A DNA stretch of 64,000 bases from Methylococcales bacterium (GTDB taxonomy: Bacteria; Pseudomonadota; Gammaproteobacteria; Methylococcales; Methylomonadaceae), in contig JAPLRS010000007.1 in assembly GCA_026399015.1 (NCBI GenBank), forward strand, positions 31,873 through 95,872. Direction: 5' to 3'. Shown in pieces: positions 44,069-53,613 of the stretch. Both the position numbers and the translations under genes were made by a program. Position 1 is the stretch's first letter; every line of letters starts with the position of its first letter. The notes under the pieces were generated by a model. It searched no databases. It was not told the DNA's origin and worked only from the letters and a program-made list of their open reading frames with translations.

Positions 44069-46372
44069 TTATCTCCCAGTTAATTTGTATATGTCTTTTA
44101 GGTTGGGCTTATTATTCCAATATTTGCCATCAGTGTCACGGGTTGATGTAATTGACCATAGTCCATCTTGCTCGTTTAAGCTTAGCGCCCCCTGCTCTGC
44201 CGTGTTTAACCAATCTATAGACTGTTGCTTATAACGTTCTGTTACTTGACTATGAGGATGACCAAATTGATTTAAATGCCCTGATGAAATTAACACGACT
44301 GTGGGTTTTACTTTACTTAAAAAATAGCTATTAGATGAGGTTTTACTGCCGTGATGTGGTGCTATTAAAATATCGGCTTTTAAATCATCGCCATATCGCG
44401 CGGTTAACCAACTTTCTGCGGCAACTTCTATATCGCTAGGTAATAAAACGGTCAGTGTAGGTGTTTTTACTAGTAATACACAGGCGTTATTATTATCTGA
44501 TTCAAACGCTTGTTGCGGGGCTAACACAGAAAAATGGACATTATCCCAAACCCAAGTTTGACCGGCTGCGCATTTAATTGGCTGATATTTATGTAACTGT
44601 TGTATTGCAGTTGTTAGAACTTCGGTGACTGGCATACTTTGTAAAATTGAATCAGCACCACCAATATGATCATTATCACCATGACTAACCATGAGTGTAT
44701 CAACTTTTACAATATTTTCATGGCGCAAAAATGGCAGAATGATGGTTTTACCACTGTTACTCTCTGTGGAATATTTGCTCCCAGTGTCAAAAATTAAACT
44801 GTGCTGCGCTGTTTGTATAACAATAGCTAGGGCTTGTCCCACATCTAAAACTGTTAATTTAAAAGATCCAGCTTTGGGTGTTGGTTGATTGTTAGCAAAT
44901 AAAGGCAAAAACAGTAATAAAGCTAAGTAACGATAGGGAAACCCTGCGGGTGCTAATAAAATAAGCACCGCTGGAATTGAAAATAATAACGACCAAACAG
45001 GTGGTTGCGAGTGGTTATAAGTGGCATAAGAAAATTGTGCAAATAAAGCTAATAAGGCACGTAATGCTTGTAGTGAATAATCTGCTAATCCAAACATATG
45101 TGTAGCCAGCCACGTGGATATACCCATGGCAATAACGCCTAAAAGTGCTAAGGGTACGGCGATAAAACTAATAATAGGCACTGCTATAAAATTGGCTACT
45201 GGTGAGATGAGTGACACTTGCTGAAAAAATAACAGTAACACCGGAGATAAGCCCAAAGCTGTTGCCCCATTAATTTTTAACATTTCAACTACTGAGTTTT
45301 GTGATCCTAAACGTCCAGCGATGACATACACAATCAAACTAACAGCTAAGAAAGACAACCAAAATCCCACTGATAAAACAGCGATAGGATCATAAAGTAG
45401 CACTGCGATTAAAGATAACGCTAAAGTATTAAATGGCCGGCTATGTCTTTGCCATACTATCGCTAACATCCAAACACTAAACATAACAACAGCGCGTTGA
45501 GTAGGCACTGAGAATCCTGCTAAGCCCGCATAAAACACTGCCACAACGATACCCACTATGGCGGCTACTGTTTGTGGTGACCATTTTAAATAGCCAATTC
45601 TAGCCCAAATTTTAAGTACCCAAAAATAAGCCAAACCAGCAATTAAACCAACATGGGATCCCGAGATAACCACTAAGTGGGTAGTCCCCGTTTTTCTAAA
45701 GATATCCCAATCGTCTTTTGAAATCAGACTACTATCGCCAATCGTTAACGCTTTAATCAATCCTAAACTAGGGCTATTTGGTAGTAGTTCACCTATAGCA
45801 TCAGATATGGCTTGACGCCATACTGCAATACTAAACCATGCAGAAATACGGCCTAATAACTGGGGCTGAGTTTCTGTACGCACATAGCCGATTGCCCCAA
45901 TTCCTCGACTAAATAAATACTGTTCGTAATCATAACCTCCAGGATTTAAACTACCCTGTGGTCGCTTTAATTTAACGACAAATGACCAGCGCTGACCTGA
46001 TTTAATAATTTGCGTAGGAAAATACCAACTTAGGTGTATTTTTGAAGGTAGTGCATACGGCGCTTGGGTTACCACAAAATCAAAACTGGTACGGGTGCTG
46101 TTGTAATCCGGTAAATCCACGATAATGCCGGTAACAGGAATTTCGAGCCGTTCTAAATTAGGTGACAAGCGATCATTTAGCCGTTGGGTGGCAAATACCA
46201 CCGCCCAAAGCAGACCTACAATAAAAAACACCCAGCGCCAATAGCGTAAAATGACCATGATAATGGCAGAAATAGCCATTAAAGATAACCATAAAAGACT
46301 GGGTAATTCTGAGAATTGTTGCACGCAGATAATGCCAGCAACAAATAATAGAGCAGAAGTTATCATTCGCAC
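44069..46372 (-). CDS. comEC: DNA uptake/internalisation protein ComEC/Rec2
   Basis: 767 residues. Order: N-terminal membrane segments and DUF4131/OB-like domain (about 60-170), the polytopic Competence domain (about 200-480, KTGTTHLVVISGSHVGLIAG, GLAGFSVPTQRAVVMF), and a C-terminal metallo-beta-lactamase-like domain (VSHGDNDHIGGADSIL near residue 563, then ILIAPHHGS). ComEC forms the inner-membrane channel for single-stranded DNA in natural transformation. The metal ligand motif HGDNDHIGG is intact. Downstream of lolC-lolD, an arrangement common in gammaproteobacteria. Confidence 0.95.
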   Translation of the reverse strand: MRMITSALLFVAGIICVQQFSELPSLLWLSLMAISAIIMVILRYWRWVFFIVGLLWAVVFATQRLNDRLSPNLERLEIPVTGIIVDLPDYNSTRTSFDFVVTQAPYALPSKIHLSWYFPTQIIKSGQRWSFVVKLKRPQGSLNPGGYDYEQYLFSRGIGAIGYVRTETQPQLLGRISAWFSIAVWRQAISDAIGELLPNSPSLGLIKALTIGDSSLISKDDWDIFRKTGTTHLVVISGSHVGLIAGLAYFWVLKIWARIGYLKWSPQTVAAIVGIVVAVFYAGLAGFSVPTQRAVVMFSVWMLAIVWQRHSRPFNTLALSLIAVLLYDPIAVLSVGFWLSFLAVSLIVYVIAGRLGSQNSVVEMLKINGATALGLSPVLLLFFQQVSLISPVANFIAVPIISFIAVPLALLGVIAMGISTWLATHMFGLADYSLQALRALLALFAQFSYATYNHSQPPVWSLLFSIPAVLILLAPAGFPYRYLALLLFLPLFANNQPTPKAGSFKLTVLDVGQALAIVIQTAQHSLIFDTGSKYSTESNSGKTIILPFLRHENIVKVDTLMVSHGDNDHIGGADSILQSMPVTEVLTTAIQQLHKYQPIKCAAGQTWVWDNVHFSVLAPQQAFESDNNNACVLLVKTPTLTVLLPSDIEVAAESWLTARYGDDLKADILIAPHHGSKTSSNSYFLSKVKPTVVLISSGHLNQFGHPHSQVTERYKQQSIDWLNTAEQGALSLNEQDGLWSITSTRDTDGKYWNNKPNLKDIYKLTGR

Positions 46373-46436
46373 CTCCGGTTAATACGCCAAGCAAGCGCCC
46401 CAAGAGGTGCAGAATATAACTAATTTTTGAGCGTCT

Positions 46437-47114
46437 TTATCCGACGATTAAGCCATCTTCCATGTGTAATACTTTACCCATTTTAGAAGCCAGTTCGTGA
46501 TCATGGGTAACTACTAAAAAACTCACCTGTAATTCTTGATTTAATTCCAGCATAAGTTGATAAATTTGATCCGCAGTTTTACTGTCTAAATTTCCGGTTG
46601 GCTCATCCGCCAATATCAAACCAGGATTGTTAATAAGCGCTCTAGCAACAGCGGCACGTTGTCTTTCTCCACCTGATAATTCACCCGGTTTATGTTCAAC
46701 ACGATGCCCCAATCCTACTCTTTTAAGTAATTCTGTCGCTCTTATTGTCGCTTGTTTAACAGACTCACCGGCAATTAATAACGGCATGGCGACATTCTCA
46801 AGCACAGTAAACTCACCGAGTAAATGATGAGATTGATAAATAAAACCGAGAGATCTGTTTCTTAATTTAGCCAATTTAATTGCATTTACTTTATTAAGAT
46901 TAAAACCCGCCAATATCACTTCGCCACTTGTGGCTTTATCTAAGCCACCTAACAAGTGTAATAAAGTACTTTTACCCGAACCAGAAGCGCCCATAATGGC
47001 AACCCGCTCGCCTATTTGAATACTTAAATCAACACCTTTAAGTACTTCAACATCTAAACCACCCTGATCATAACGTTTTGTGAGTTGGCGACAAGTTAAA
47101 ATGGTATTACTCAT
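46437..47114 (-). CDS. lolD: Lipoprotein-releasing system ATP-binding protein LolD
   Basis: 225 residues. ABC ATPase of the LolCDE complex, which detaches outer-membrane lipoproteins from the inner membrane for transfer to LolA. Walker [10 protein letters not shown], the LolD-typical [18 protein letters not shown], signature [15 protein letters not shown] and Walker [13 protein letters not shown] are all present. The start overlaps the lolC stop by 8 bp, indicating translational coupling. Confidence 0.95.
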   Translation of the reverse strand: MSNTILTCRQLTKRYDQGGLDVEVLKGVDLSIQIGERVAIMGASGSGKSTLLHLLGGLDKATSGEVILAGFNLNKVNAIKLAKLRNRSLGFIYQSHHLLGEFTVLENVAMPLLIAGESVKQATIRATELLKRVGLGHRVEHKPGELSGGERQRAAVARALINNPGLILADEPTGNLDSKTADQIYQLMLELNQELQVSFLVVTHDHELASKMGKVLHMEDGLIVG

Positions 47115-48354
47115 ATCTTAATACCTCGGCTGGATTGATACGCGATGCTTGCCATGCTGGATAGATAGTTGCTAATAAAGATAAAAAGAAAGCCATACCA
47201 GCAATTGAATACACATCAGTCCACACCAATTTTGACGGTAATTCGCTGATGTAATAAACGTCTGCAGCCATAAATTGCACATTAAATAACCGCTCTAATG
47301 CTGGGACAATGGTTTCTACATTAAGCGCTAATAAAATACCACCCACGGTGCCTAAAGCCGTTCCTACTATTCCAATGATTGAACCCAACACCATAAAGAT
47401 GCCCATAATGGAACCTGAGGTTAAGCCTTGGGTTTTTAAGATTGCAATGTCACCGCGCTTATCAGTAACTACCATCACTAAAGTTGAAACGATATTGAAT
47501 GCAGCAACAGCAACAATCAATAATAAGATGATAAACATAACGCGTTTTTCTGTTTGTATCGCTCTAAAGAAATTACTATGCGCTAAGGTCCAATCACTGA
47601 CTTGATAATCATCAGCTAAGGCCGTTGACATGGCGCGAGTTATCTTAGGTGCATTGAACAAATCATCCAATTTAATACGTAGACCTGAAACAGCAGTGTC
47701 CATTCGGAATAATTTTGCCGCGTCATCAAGATGAATTAAGGCCATATTACGATCGTATTCATACATGCCCACTTGAAATACGCCAACCACGGTAAACCTG
47801 CGCATTCTAGGGACAATACCTGCCGGAGTGGAGTTAATTTGTGGACTGATTACAGTAATCTTATCGCCCATTGCCACACCCAAATAATTTGCCAACTCTA
47901 AGCCTAATACAATGCCATATTCACCTGGCACAAGATCAGTTAAAGCGCCGTATTTCATTTTATTGGCTACGTCAGAAACTTTTGCTTCGTAGTCAGGCAA
48001 AATACCATTAAGCATCGTACCACTGACTCTTCTATCGGCATTAATCATGACCTGCCCTGTAATAAAAGGCGCAGCTCCTTGCACATGCGGATAATCCGTT
48101 AATTTTTTATCAAGCGTTTGCCAATCATCTAATTGGCCAAATTTACCTGTTGCAGTTGCATGCGCAGTCATACCTAAAATACGCTCTCGTAACTCGGCTT
48201 CAAAGCCATTCATAACAGAAAGCACGGTTATTAATGCGGTAACACCTAAGGCAATACCTAACACAGAAGTTAAGGTGATAAAAGAAATAAACTGCGTGCG
48301 TCTTTTAGCTCGCGTGTAGCGTAAGCCTATATAGAAAATAAGGGGTTTAAACAT
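47107..48354 (-). CDS. lolC: Lipoprotein-releasing system permease LolC/E family
   Basis: 415 residues with the MacB/FtsX layout: N-terminal membrane segment ([30 protein letters not shown]), a large periplasmic domain (about 50-255) and three C-terminal membrane segments. Only one permease gene is present here rather than separate lolC and lolE, so the transporter may be the LolF-type homodimer; a second permease elsewhere cannot be excluded. Overlaps lolD. Preceded by fur with a 23-bp gap. Confidence 0.92.
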   Translation of the reverse strand: MFKPLIFYIGLRYTRAKRRTQFISFITLTSVLGIALGVTALITVLSVMNGFEAELRERILGMTAHATATGKFGQLDDWQTLDKKLTDYPHVQGAAPFITGQVMINADRRVSGTMLNGILPDYEAKVSDVANKMKYGALTDLVPGEYGIVLGLELANYLGVAMGDKITVISPQINSTPAGIVPRMRRFTVVGVFQVGMYEYDRNMALIHLDDAAKLFRMDTAVSGLRIKLDDLFNAPKITRAMSTALADDYQVSDWTLAHSNFFRAIQTEKRVMFIILLLIVAVAAFNIVSTLVMVVTDKRGDIAILKTQGLTSGSIMGIFMVLGSIIGIVGTALGTVGGILLALNVETIVPALERLFNVQFMAADVYYISELPSKLVWTDVYSIAGMAFFLSLLATIYPAWQASRINPAEVLRYE

Positions 48355-48377
48355 GAATACTTTAAATTAAATAAAAA

Positions 48378-48794
48378 TTAAGATTGTCTGCACTGCGGGC
48401 AAAATCCATATAAATACAAACCATGATCGGTTAATTCATAACCCAGTTTGCTAGCTACTTCTTGTTGTCTTGCTTCAATAAGTTCATCTGTAAATTCATC
48501 CACTTTGCCACACTTCATGCAAAGTATATGATCATGATGATCGCCGGTATCTAGTTCAAAAATAGAATTACCACCTTCAAAATGATGTCGAGTAACGATA
48601 CCAGCGGCTTCAAATTGAGTTAGTACTCTATAGACCGTCGCTAAACCGATTTCTTCATTTTCACTTATTAATATTTTGTAAACCATTTCCGCCGTAAGAT
48701 GGCGTTCATCAACCTGTTTTTCTAAAATTTGCAGAATTTTAAGTCTGGGTATGGTGATCTTTAGACCTGCATTCTTTAAATCATGAGTTTCCAA
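48378..48794 (-). CDS. fur: Ferric uptake regulator Fur
   Basis: 138 residues. Fe(II)-dependent repressor of iron uptake genes. The N-terminal winged helix (GLKITIPRLKILQILE...GLATVYRVLTQF) and C-terminal metal sites (HHFEGGNSIFELDTGDHHDHI, then CMKCGK and CPQC) are typical. The start is a TTG at 48794, chosen because the sequence METHDLKNAGLK matches the family start and GAGGA lies upstream. Divergent from bamE, an arrangement seen in many gammaproteobacteria. In the shared gap, ACAATA-AACGT-TATTGT (48835-48851) is a dyad that might be an operator. Confidence 0.95.
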   Translation of the reverse strand: METHDLKNAGLKITIPRLKILQILEKQVDERHLTAEMVYKILISENEEIGLATVYRVLTQFEAAGIVTRHHFEGGNSIFELDTGDHHDHILCMKCGKVDEFTDELIEARQQEVASKLGYELTDHGLYLYGFCPQCRQS

Positions 48795-48943
48795 GAGAAT
48801 TCCTCAGTTTCGCCGTTTTTAGGCATCCAAATATACAATAAACGTTATTGTAGCCTTTTTAGTAGTTAAGAGCATGATAGTTTTATAGGATTATTAATTA
48901 ACATCCTGTATCATTTAATTTTTAAATACTCCATCTGCCCCAA

Positions 48944-49462
48944 ATGAGAAAGTCGCTTATTTTTTTTAGTTTAATCGCAAGTCAGTCCATTGTTTCCTGT
49001 TCTTATGTCTTACATCACTTACCGGGTGTTTATAAAATTGATGTGCAACAAGGTAATATTATTGATCAAAGTATGATCAATCAATTAAAGCCGGGCATGA
49101 CTAAAAAACAAGTGCTTTATATTTTAGGCTCTCCAATGTTGGATAATGTTTTCCATAAAAATCGTTGGGATTATATTTACATCAATCAGCCTAGTGGTGA
49201 AGATAAAGTACAACAAGAATTTTCTTTATTTTTTGATAAAGACCAAGTTGTTGGTATTCAAGGCGACTTTAGACCTAATTCAAACCCTGGTCCTAAAGTG
49301 GCAAAGGAAACGACTGTTGAAGTACCCAAACGTGATTTAGACAAAACTCTATGGGAAAAAATAACCAGTGTTTTTGGTTTCATGAGCGCAGACACGCCAA
49401 CAAGAAGCAGCAGTAAACCTGAGCCAAAAGCTGCACCATCAACTGATAACTTACCCCTTTAA
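48944..49462 (+). CDS. bamE: Outer membrane assembly lipoprotein BamE
   Basis: 172 residues. Lipoprotein of the BAM complex, which folds outer-membrane beta-barrels. A signal peptide ends with a lipobox IVSC at the acylated Cys19. The core reads PGVYKIDVQQGNIIDQSMINQLKPGMTKKQVLYILGSP and RWDYIY, all BamE hallmarks. The C-terminal extension (about 60 residues, Pro/Ser-rich) is longer than in E. coli. Divergent from fur. The downstream rnfH-ratA pair is on the opposite strand. Confidence 0.94.
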   Translation: MRKSLIFFSLIASQSIVSCSYVLHHLPGVYKIDVQQGNIIDQSMINQLKPGMTKKQVLYILGSPMLDNVFHKNRWDYIYINQPSGEDKVQQEFSLFFDKDQVVGIQGDFRPNSNPGPKVAKETTVEVPKRDLDKTLWEKITSVFGFMSADTPTRSSSKPEPKAAPSTDNLPL

Positions 49463-49473
49463 ATAGTCGAATA

Positions 49474-49752
49474 TTATTTCTTGGCTCTTTGCCGTCTAGC
49501 CTCTTTAGGATCATGAATTAATGGCCGATAGATTTCTACTCTATCGGCATTATTTAACACCTGATCTATTGGGCAAACCTTTCCAAATATGCCAACATTT
49601 GCTGGGGACTGAGCCAACTCAGGAAATTTTTTTGAAAAACTCGACGCTTTAACCGCATCTAATAAAGTTGCCCCTTCTGGTAACTCAATTCTTTCAATAA
49701 ATTGTTGTGTTGAAAGTGCGTAGACTACTTCAATAAACAGCGTGTTAGGCAT
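49474..49752 (-). CDS. rnfH: RnfH family (ubiquitin-like fold) protein
   Basis: 92 residues from the ATG at 49752 (MPNTLFIEVVYAL). An in-frame start at 49821 lies inside ratA and would add a non-family extension. The region LPEGATLLDAVKASS, VGIFGKVCPIDQVLNNADRVEIYRPL is the UPF0125/RnfH signature. Function is not settled; it is typically paired with ratA, as here, with an 8-bp overlap. Confidence 0.92.
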   Translation of the reverse strand: MPNTLFIEVVYALSTQQFIERIELPEGATLLDAVKASSFSKKFPELAQSPANVGIFGKVCPIDQVLNNADRVEIYRPLIHDPKEARRQRAKK

Positions 49753-50176
49753 AAACTTGTTTTGCTCTCTCAGTGAATGACGATACCATCGTATTACATA
49801 TCTGATTAAAGACGACACCAAACGCCAAACTAGCTAACTTTCCGGACATTTCAAATTCTAAATCTAGGGTAATTTTACTTGCATCTTCGCGTAGTGGCAT
49901 AAAGTTCCATACCCCTTCTAAATAATCAAAAGGCCCATCCAGCAAAGAGACCGTAATTTTTCCACCTTTATCTAATTTATTCCTAGTAGAAAATGACTTT
50001 TTAAAGCCACCTTTTGAGATCATTAATTCAGCTTCTACAAAATCCTCACCTATTTTAATGATGCGACTTCCGCTACACCAAGGCAGAAAATTTGGGTAAT
50101 CTTCGATATTGTTAACCAACTCATACATTTGCAAGGCAGAAAACTTAACTAAAGCACTTTTCTGTACGACAGTCAT
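49745..50176 (-). CDS. ratA: Type II toxin-antitoxin-like RatA family protein (START/cyclase fold)
   Basis: 143 residues of the RatA/Coq10 START-like family: ALQMYELVNNIEDYPNFLPWCSGSRII near the start, then FSTRNKL, LLDGPFDYLEGVWNF and FEMSGKLASLAFGVVFN. In E. coli, RatA inhibits 70S assembly; homologs (Coq10) bind ubiquinone, so the ancestral role may be quinone-related. It overlaps rnfH and abuts the transporter gene upstream (1 bp apart or less), suggesting one transcript. Confidence 0.92.
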   Translation of the reverse strand: MTVVQKSALVKFSALQMYELVNNIEDYPNFLPWCSGSRIIKIGEDFVEAELMISKGGFKKSFSTRNKLDKGGKITVSLLDGPFDYLEGVWNFMPLREDASKITLDLEFEMSGKLASLAFGVVFNQICNTMVSSFTERAKQVYA

Positions 50177-51538
50177 TTATAACACCCCAACCACATGCAA
50201 AAACACAAAAAATACAGAAGCGGGCGCTACATAACTAATCAATATTTTCCATATTTTATAACTCTCTGTACTAGGCATGTTTAACTCAGCCTCGCTATGT
50301 TGAGCCAACATGATCCAACCAGCAAAGATTGCAATACAAAAACCACCTATGGGTAACATTAAATTTGCTGTTAAATAATCTAATAACTGAAAAATATTAC
50401 GCTCAAAGATTTTAAAGTCTGACCAAACATTAAATGAAAAAATGGTTCCTATTCCTAAAATCCATGTCACTCCACCAGACCATAAACAAGCTTTTTCTCT
50501 AGTAAAGCCTTTGTTTTCTACCAACCAAGCGACTGTAGGTTCTATTAAAGAAATAGAAGACGTCAAAGCGGCTACGGTTAACATAACAAAGAACAAAATC
50601 CCCATTAACCAGCCACCGGTCATTGCACCGAATGCAATTGGCAATGTTTCAAAAATCAATCCAGGGCCTGAGTTAGGGTGTAAATTATTAGCAAATACAA
50701 TAGGAAAAATAGCGATGCCGGCTAATAAAGCAACCAGTGTGTCGGCTCCTGCGATTATGAATACTGTTTTACTGATGGAGATATCTTTCGATAAATAAGA
50801 GCCATAGACCATGATGGCCCCCATCCCTAAGCTTAAGGTAAAAAACGCATGGCCCATTGCTGTTAAAACAGAGTTTGCCGTTAATTTACTAAAGTCAGGT
50901 GAAAATAAGAAATGTAAGCCTTGAAAATAACTACCAGTGGTCATTGCATAACCCACCAACAAAAACATTAATACAAACAAAGCTGGCATTAAGTATTGCA
51001 CGGCTTTTTCGAGGCCATTGTTAACACCACGCACCACGATGGCCAATGTGGCTAACATAAATAAACTATGCCAAAATAGTAACTGAATGGGACTAGAAAT
51101 AAAGTTATCAAATATTGTCTTAATGGCACTAGCATCAGCATCAATAAAACTACCTGTGAAAGCTTTTAGAACATAAGCTGTTGACCAACCGGCTATAACG
51201 CTGTAGTAAGATAAAATTAATAAACCCGCGATTACGCCCATCCACCCTAAATAATGCCAGTTTGAATCAGCATTAGATTCCTTAGTTAATAACTCCATGG
51301 CTTCAATAGGATTACGCTGACTACGTCGTCCCAACATAGTTTCAGCCATCATAATGGGAATGCCTATGAGCAAAACGCAAGCTAAATAGACTAGCACAAA
51401 AGCACCGCCTCCATTTTCGCCGGTAATATATGGAAACTTCCAAATATTGCCTAAACCTACTGCCGAACCCGTTGCTGCAAGAATATATGCAAAACGTGAC
51501 GACCACGTTCCATGTCCTGTTGATTTTGTATCTATCAT
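50177..51538 (-). CDS. Sodium-dependent (SNF family) amino-acid-type symporter
   Basis: 453 residues from the ATG at 51538 (MIDTKSTGHGTWSSR); a GTG at 51562 would add 8 residues. Neurotransmitter:sodium symporter family. The TM1 signature FAYILAATGSAVGLGNIWKFPYI contains the unwound Na+/substrate site, and GGGAFVLVYL begins TM2. About 11-12 membrane segments are seen, fitting bacterial members. Substrate is probably an amino acid; which one cannot be read from the sequence. The stop nearly coincides with the ratA start. Confidence 0.93.
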   Translation of the reverse strand: MIDTKSTGHGTWSSRFAYILAATGSAVGLGNIWKFPYITGENGGGAFVLVYLACVLLIGIPIMMAETMLGRRSQRNPIEAMELLTKESNADSNWHYLGWMGVIAGLLILSYYSVIAGWSTAYVLKAFTGSFIDADASAIKTIFDNFISSPIQLLFWHSLFMLATLAIVVRGVNNGLEKAVQYLMPALFVLMFLLVGYAMTTGSYFQGLHFLFSPDFSKLTANSVLTAMGHAFFTLSLGMGAIMVYGSYLSKDISISKTVFIIAGADTLVALLAGIAIFPIVFANNLHPNSGPGLIFETLPIAFGAMTGGWLMGILFFVMLTVAALTSSISLIEPTVAWLVENKGFTREKACLWSGGVTWILGIGTIFSFNVWSDFKIFERNIFQLLDYLTANLMLPIGGFCIAIFAGWIMLAQHSEAELNMPSTESYKIWKILISYVAPASVFFVFLHVVGVL

Positions 51539-51634
51539 TTTTGAGCGCCTATAAAAACTCACCTTATTAATAATATCGAGTAAAATAGCAAAAATAATCG
51601 CTCTCGTCAGTTTTAAAATTAATATCTCTATCTT

Positions 51635-52120
51635 ATGGCCGATAAAAACTCAAAAAAAAATAAGTCTCAACAAAATGCTACGATTGCTGTCAATCGCCAA
51701 GCAAAACATGAGTACTTCATTGAAGAGCGTTTTGAAGCTGGTATTGTCTTAGAGGGTTGGGAAGTTAAGAGTTTACGTGAAGGGCGAGTGCAACTAAAAG
51801 AAAGCTACGTGGTTTTAAAACGCGGTGAGGCCTGGTTATCTGGCGCTCATATATCGGCCCTACTTTCTGCTTCGACACATATAAAACCTGATTCAATCAG
51901 ACATAAAAAACTTCTATTAAACAGACATGAACTCAATAAATTGATAGGTGCTGTTGAACGTAAAGGCTATACATTAATCCCTTTATCTATGTATTGGAAA
52001 ATGGGGCGCGCTAAGCTAGAAATAGGTCTTGCAAAAGGTAAACAGTTACACGATAAGCGTGCCGCATCAAAGGATCGCGATTGGCAACGCGAAAAAGAAC
52101 GTTTTATGAAAAAAGCCTAA
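51635..52120 (+). CDS. smpB: SsrA-binding protein SmpB
   Basis: 161 residues. Binds tmRNA and delivers it to stalled ribosomes in trans-translation. Family blocks [56 protein letters not shown] and [13 protein letters not shown], with the C-terminal basic tail KLHDKR-type region ([27 protein letters not shown]), are complete. The ssrA gene is not in this window as far as I can see. Divergent from the symporter. Confidence 0.96.
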   Translation: MADKNSKKNKSQQNATIAVNRQAKHEYFIEERFEAGIVLEGWEVKSLREGRVQLKESYVVLKRGEAWLSGAHISALLSASTHIKPDSIRHKKLLLNRHELNKLIGAVERKGYTLIPLSMYWKMGRAKLEIGLAKGKQLHDKRAASKDRDWQREKERFMKKA

Positions 52121-52171
52121 TTGACTAATTCTTTTTGCTATTTGTACCCTATTAACTTAACGAAATAATAC

Positions 52172-52531
52172 ATGACTCTGACTGCATTTATTGAAAATAT
52201 TAAAACAAATGGTTCTGTAACATTTAACGAAACTATTGCCATTATCACTGATAATTATGACTACAAAGCAACTGAATTTACCAATGGTCTTAATGAGGAT
52301 GCTGTAGTAAACACTGCTGGTACTAATGAGGGTTCTTGTAAAATATTTGCATTTGCCTTGCTAAACCATCTTACTCAGCAACAGACTCTAAACTTATTCG
52401 GTGATTATTATCATGTAGATGTTTTACAGTTTCCTGAAGGCACTGATCACGCTAATATCAGAAACTTTGTAAAATACGGCTGGGATGGTATTTCATATTC
52501 TGACAAGGCGTTGACTCTTCGAACTAAATAA
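52172..52531 (+). CDS. HopJ-type III effector-like family protein
   Basis: 119 residues, cytosolic. It fits the small HopJ family (NYDYKATEFTNG near the start, NEGSCKIFAFALLNHLTQQQTL, LFGDYYHVDVL, FPEGTDHANIRNF, YGWDGI). The name comes from a Pseudomonas effector, but the family is common in free-living bacteria without type III secretion, and no secretion genes are near, so an effector role is unlikely here. Single gene 51 bp after smpB. Confidence 0.88.
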   Translation: MTLTAFIENIKTNGSVTFNETIAIITDNYDYKATEFTNGLNEDAVVNTAGTNEGSCKIFAFALLNHLTQQQTLNLFGDYYHVDVLQFPEGTDHANIRNFVKYGWDGISYSDKALTLRTK

Positions 52532-52638
52532 AATATCAATTCCAACAAGATCTGATGATTTATTAAAAAAACAGCATATTCCTTGTATAATCCACAAACT
52601 ATTCACCACTATCTAAGACTTTTAGGATTAATTGACGA

Positions 52639-53379
52639 ATGACACCAGAAAAAAGCAGTATACGCCGTCGAGGCATTTATTTACTACCCAACTTATTTAC
52701 TACGGGTGCATTGTTTTCTGGTTTTTATGCAATCACTTCGGCAATGGGTGGGAATTTTGAAACGGCTGCAATTTCAATATTTGTTGCTATGATTTTAGAT
52801 GGTATGGATGGTAGAGTTGCTCGGCTAACTAATACACAAAGTGAATTTGGGGCTCAATACGATAGTTTATCTGATATGGTGTCATTTGGTGCTGCACCTG
52901 CTCTAGTTATGTATCTTTGGGCATTTAATAGTCTAGGTAAGTTAGGTTTATTTGCTGCCTTTGTGCACATGGCTGGTGGAGCACTTAGATTAGCGCGTTT
53001 TAACACTCAATTAACTTCAGCCGATAAACGTTATTTTCAAGGTTTACCCAGCCCAGCTGCTGCTGCAATATTAGCTGGCTTTATTTGGTTATCTTTAGAC
53101 CAAGCTCTACCAGTAGAAATAGTGAAATATATTGGTATTACTCTAACTATTTGTACTGGGTTATTAATGGTTAGTAACTTTAGATATTCAAGTTTTAAAG
53201 AAATTGATTTAAAAGGCAAAGTGCCCTTTTTCGTTGCAATTGCTGTCATGCTTGGTCTAGCTGTCATCATGGCTAAACCACAAACCATCCTATTCTTTTT
53301 GTTTCTTGCCTATGCAATCTCGGGCCCTGTTATTACTTTAGTGATGCGTAAGCGTAGATTACTAGGCCGTAAACAATAA
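52639..53379 (+). CDS. pssA: CDP-diacylglycerol-serine O-phosphatidyltransferase
   Basis: 246 residues, integral membrane. Makes phosphatidylserine from CDP-diacylglycerol and serine, precursor of phosphatidylethanolamine. The CDP-alcohol phosphatidyltransferase signature is complete: DGMDGRVARLTNTQSEFGAQ, followed by YDSLSDMVSFG (DGxDGxxAR...G...D...D). About seven hydrophobic segments are seen. AGGA lies upstream of the ATG. leuA follows on the same strand after 234 bp, an adjacency known from other gammaproteobacteria with ilvC-pssA-leuA order. Confidence 0.94.
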   Translation: MTPEKSSIRRRGIYLLPNLFTTGALFSGFYAITSAMGGNFETAAISIFVAMILDGMDGRVARLTNTQSEFGAQYDSLSDMVSFGAAPALVMYLWAFNSLGKLGLFAAFVHMAGGALRLARFNTQLTSADKRYFQGLPSPAAAAILAGFIWLSLDQALPVEIVKYIGITLTICTGLLMVSNFRYSSFKEIDLKGKVPFFVAIAVMLGLAVIMAKPQTILFFLFLAYAISGPVITLVMRKRRLLGRKQ

Positions 53380-53613
53380 AAATCTGCTTGAGAGCAACTT
53401 ATCTATCGCGTATAGTCTTAAAAATGATGAATCAAAACTTAATAACTCATACTAATTCTCAACAGAACTTGTTAATTATTAACAGGCTTCATTGCGCTGA
53501 ATTAAACATCTCATTAAGAAATCTGCCCTAAGGGGCTCATACGTTTAATCCTTTATTATTTCCTTATCCATTCAATCAACAAAAGTTGATATAACTCTTA
53601 ACATCGAGTTCTT

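Noticed and set aside
46173..46403. Minus-strand frame overlapping the 5' end of comEC
   Set aside because: It is the comEC start region read in another frame; comEC begins at 46372 with its normal N-terminus.
52172..52531. A type III secretion effector, from the HopJ family name
   Set aside because: No secretion genes are nearby, and the family is widespread in bacteria lacking type III secretion.
53380..53613. Leucine attenuator leader before leuA
   Set aside because: No short frame with clustered leucine codons followed by a terminator hairpin was found in the gap.
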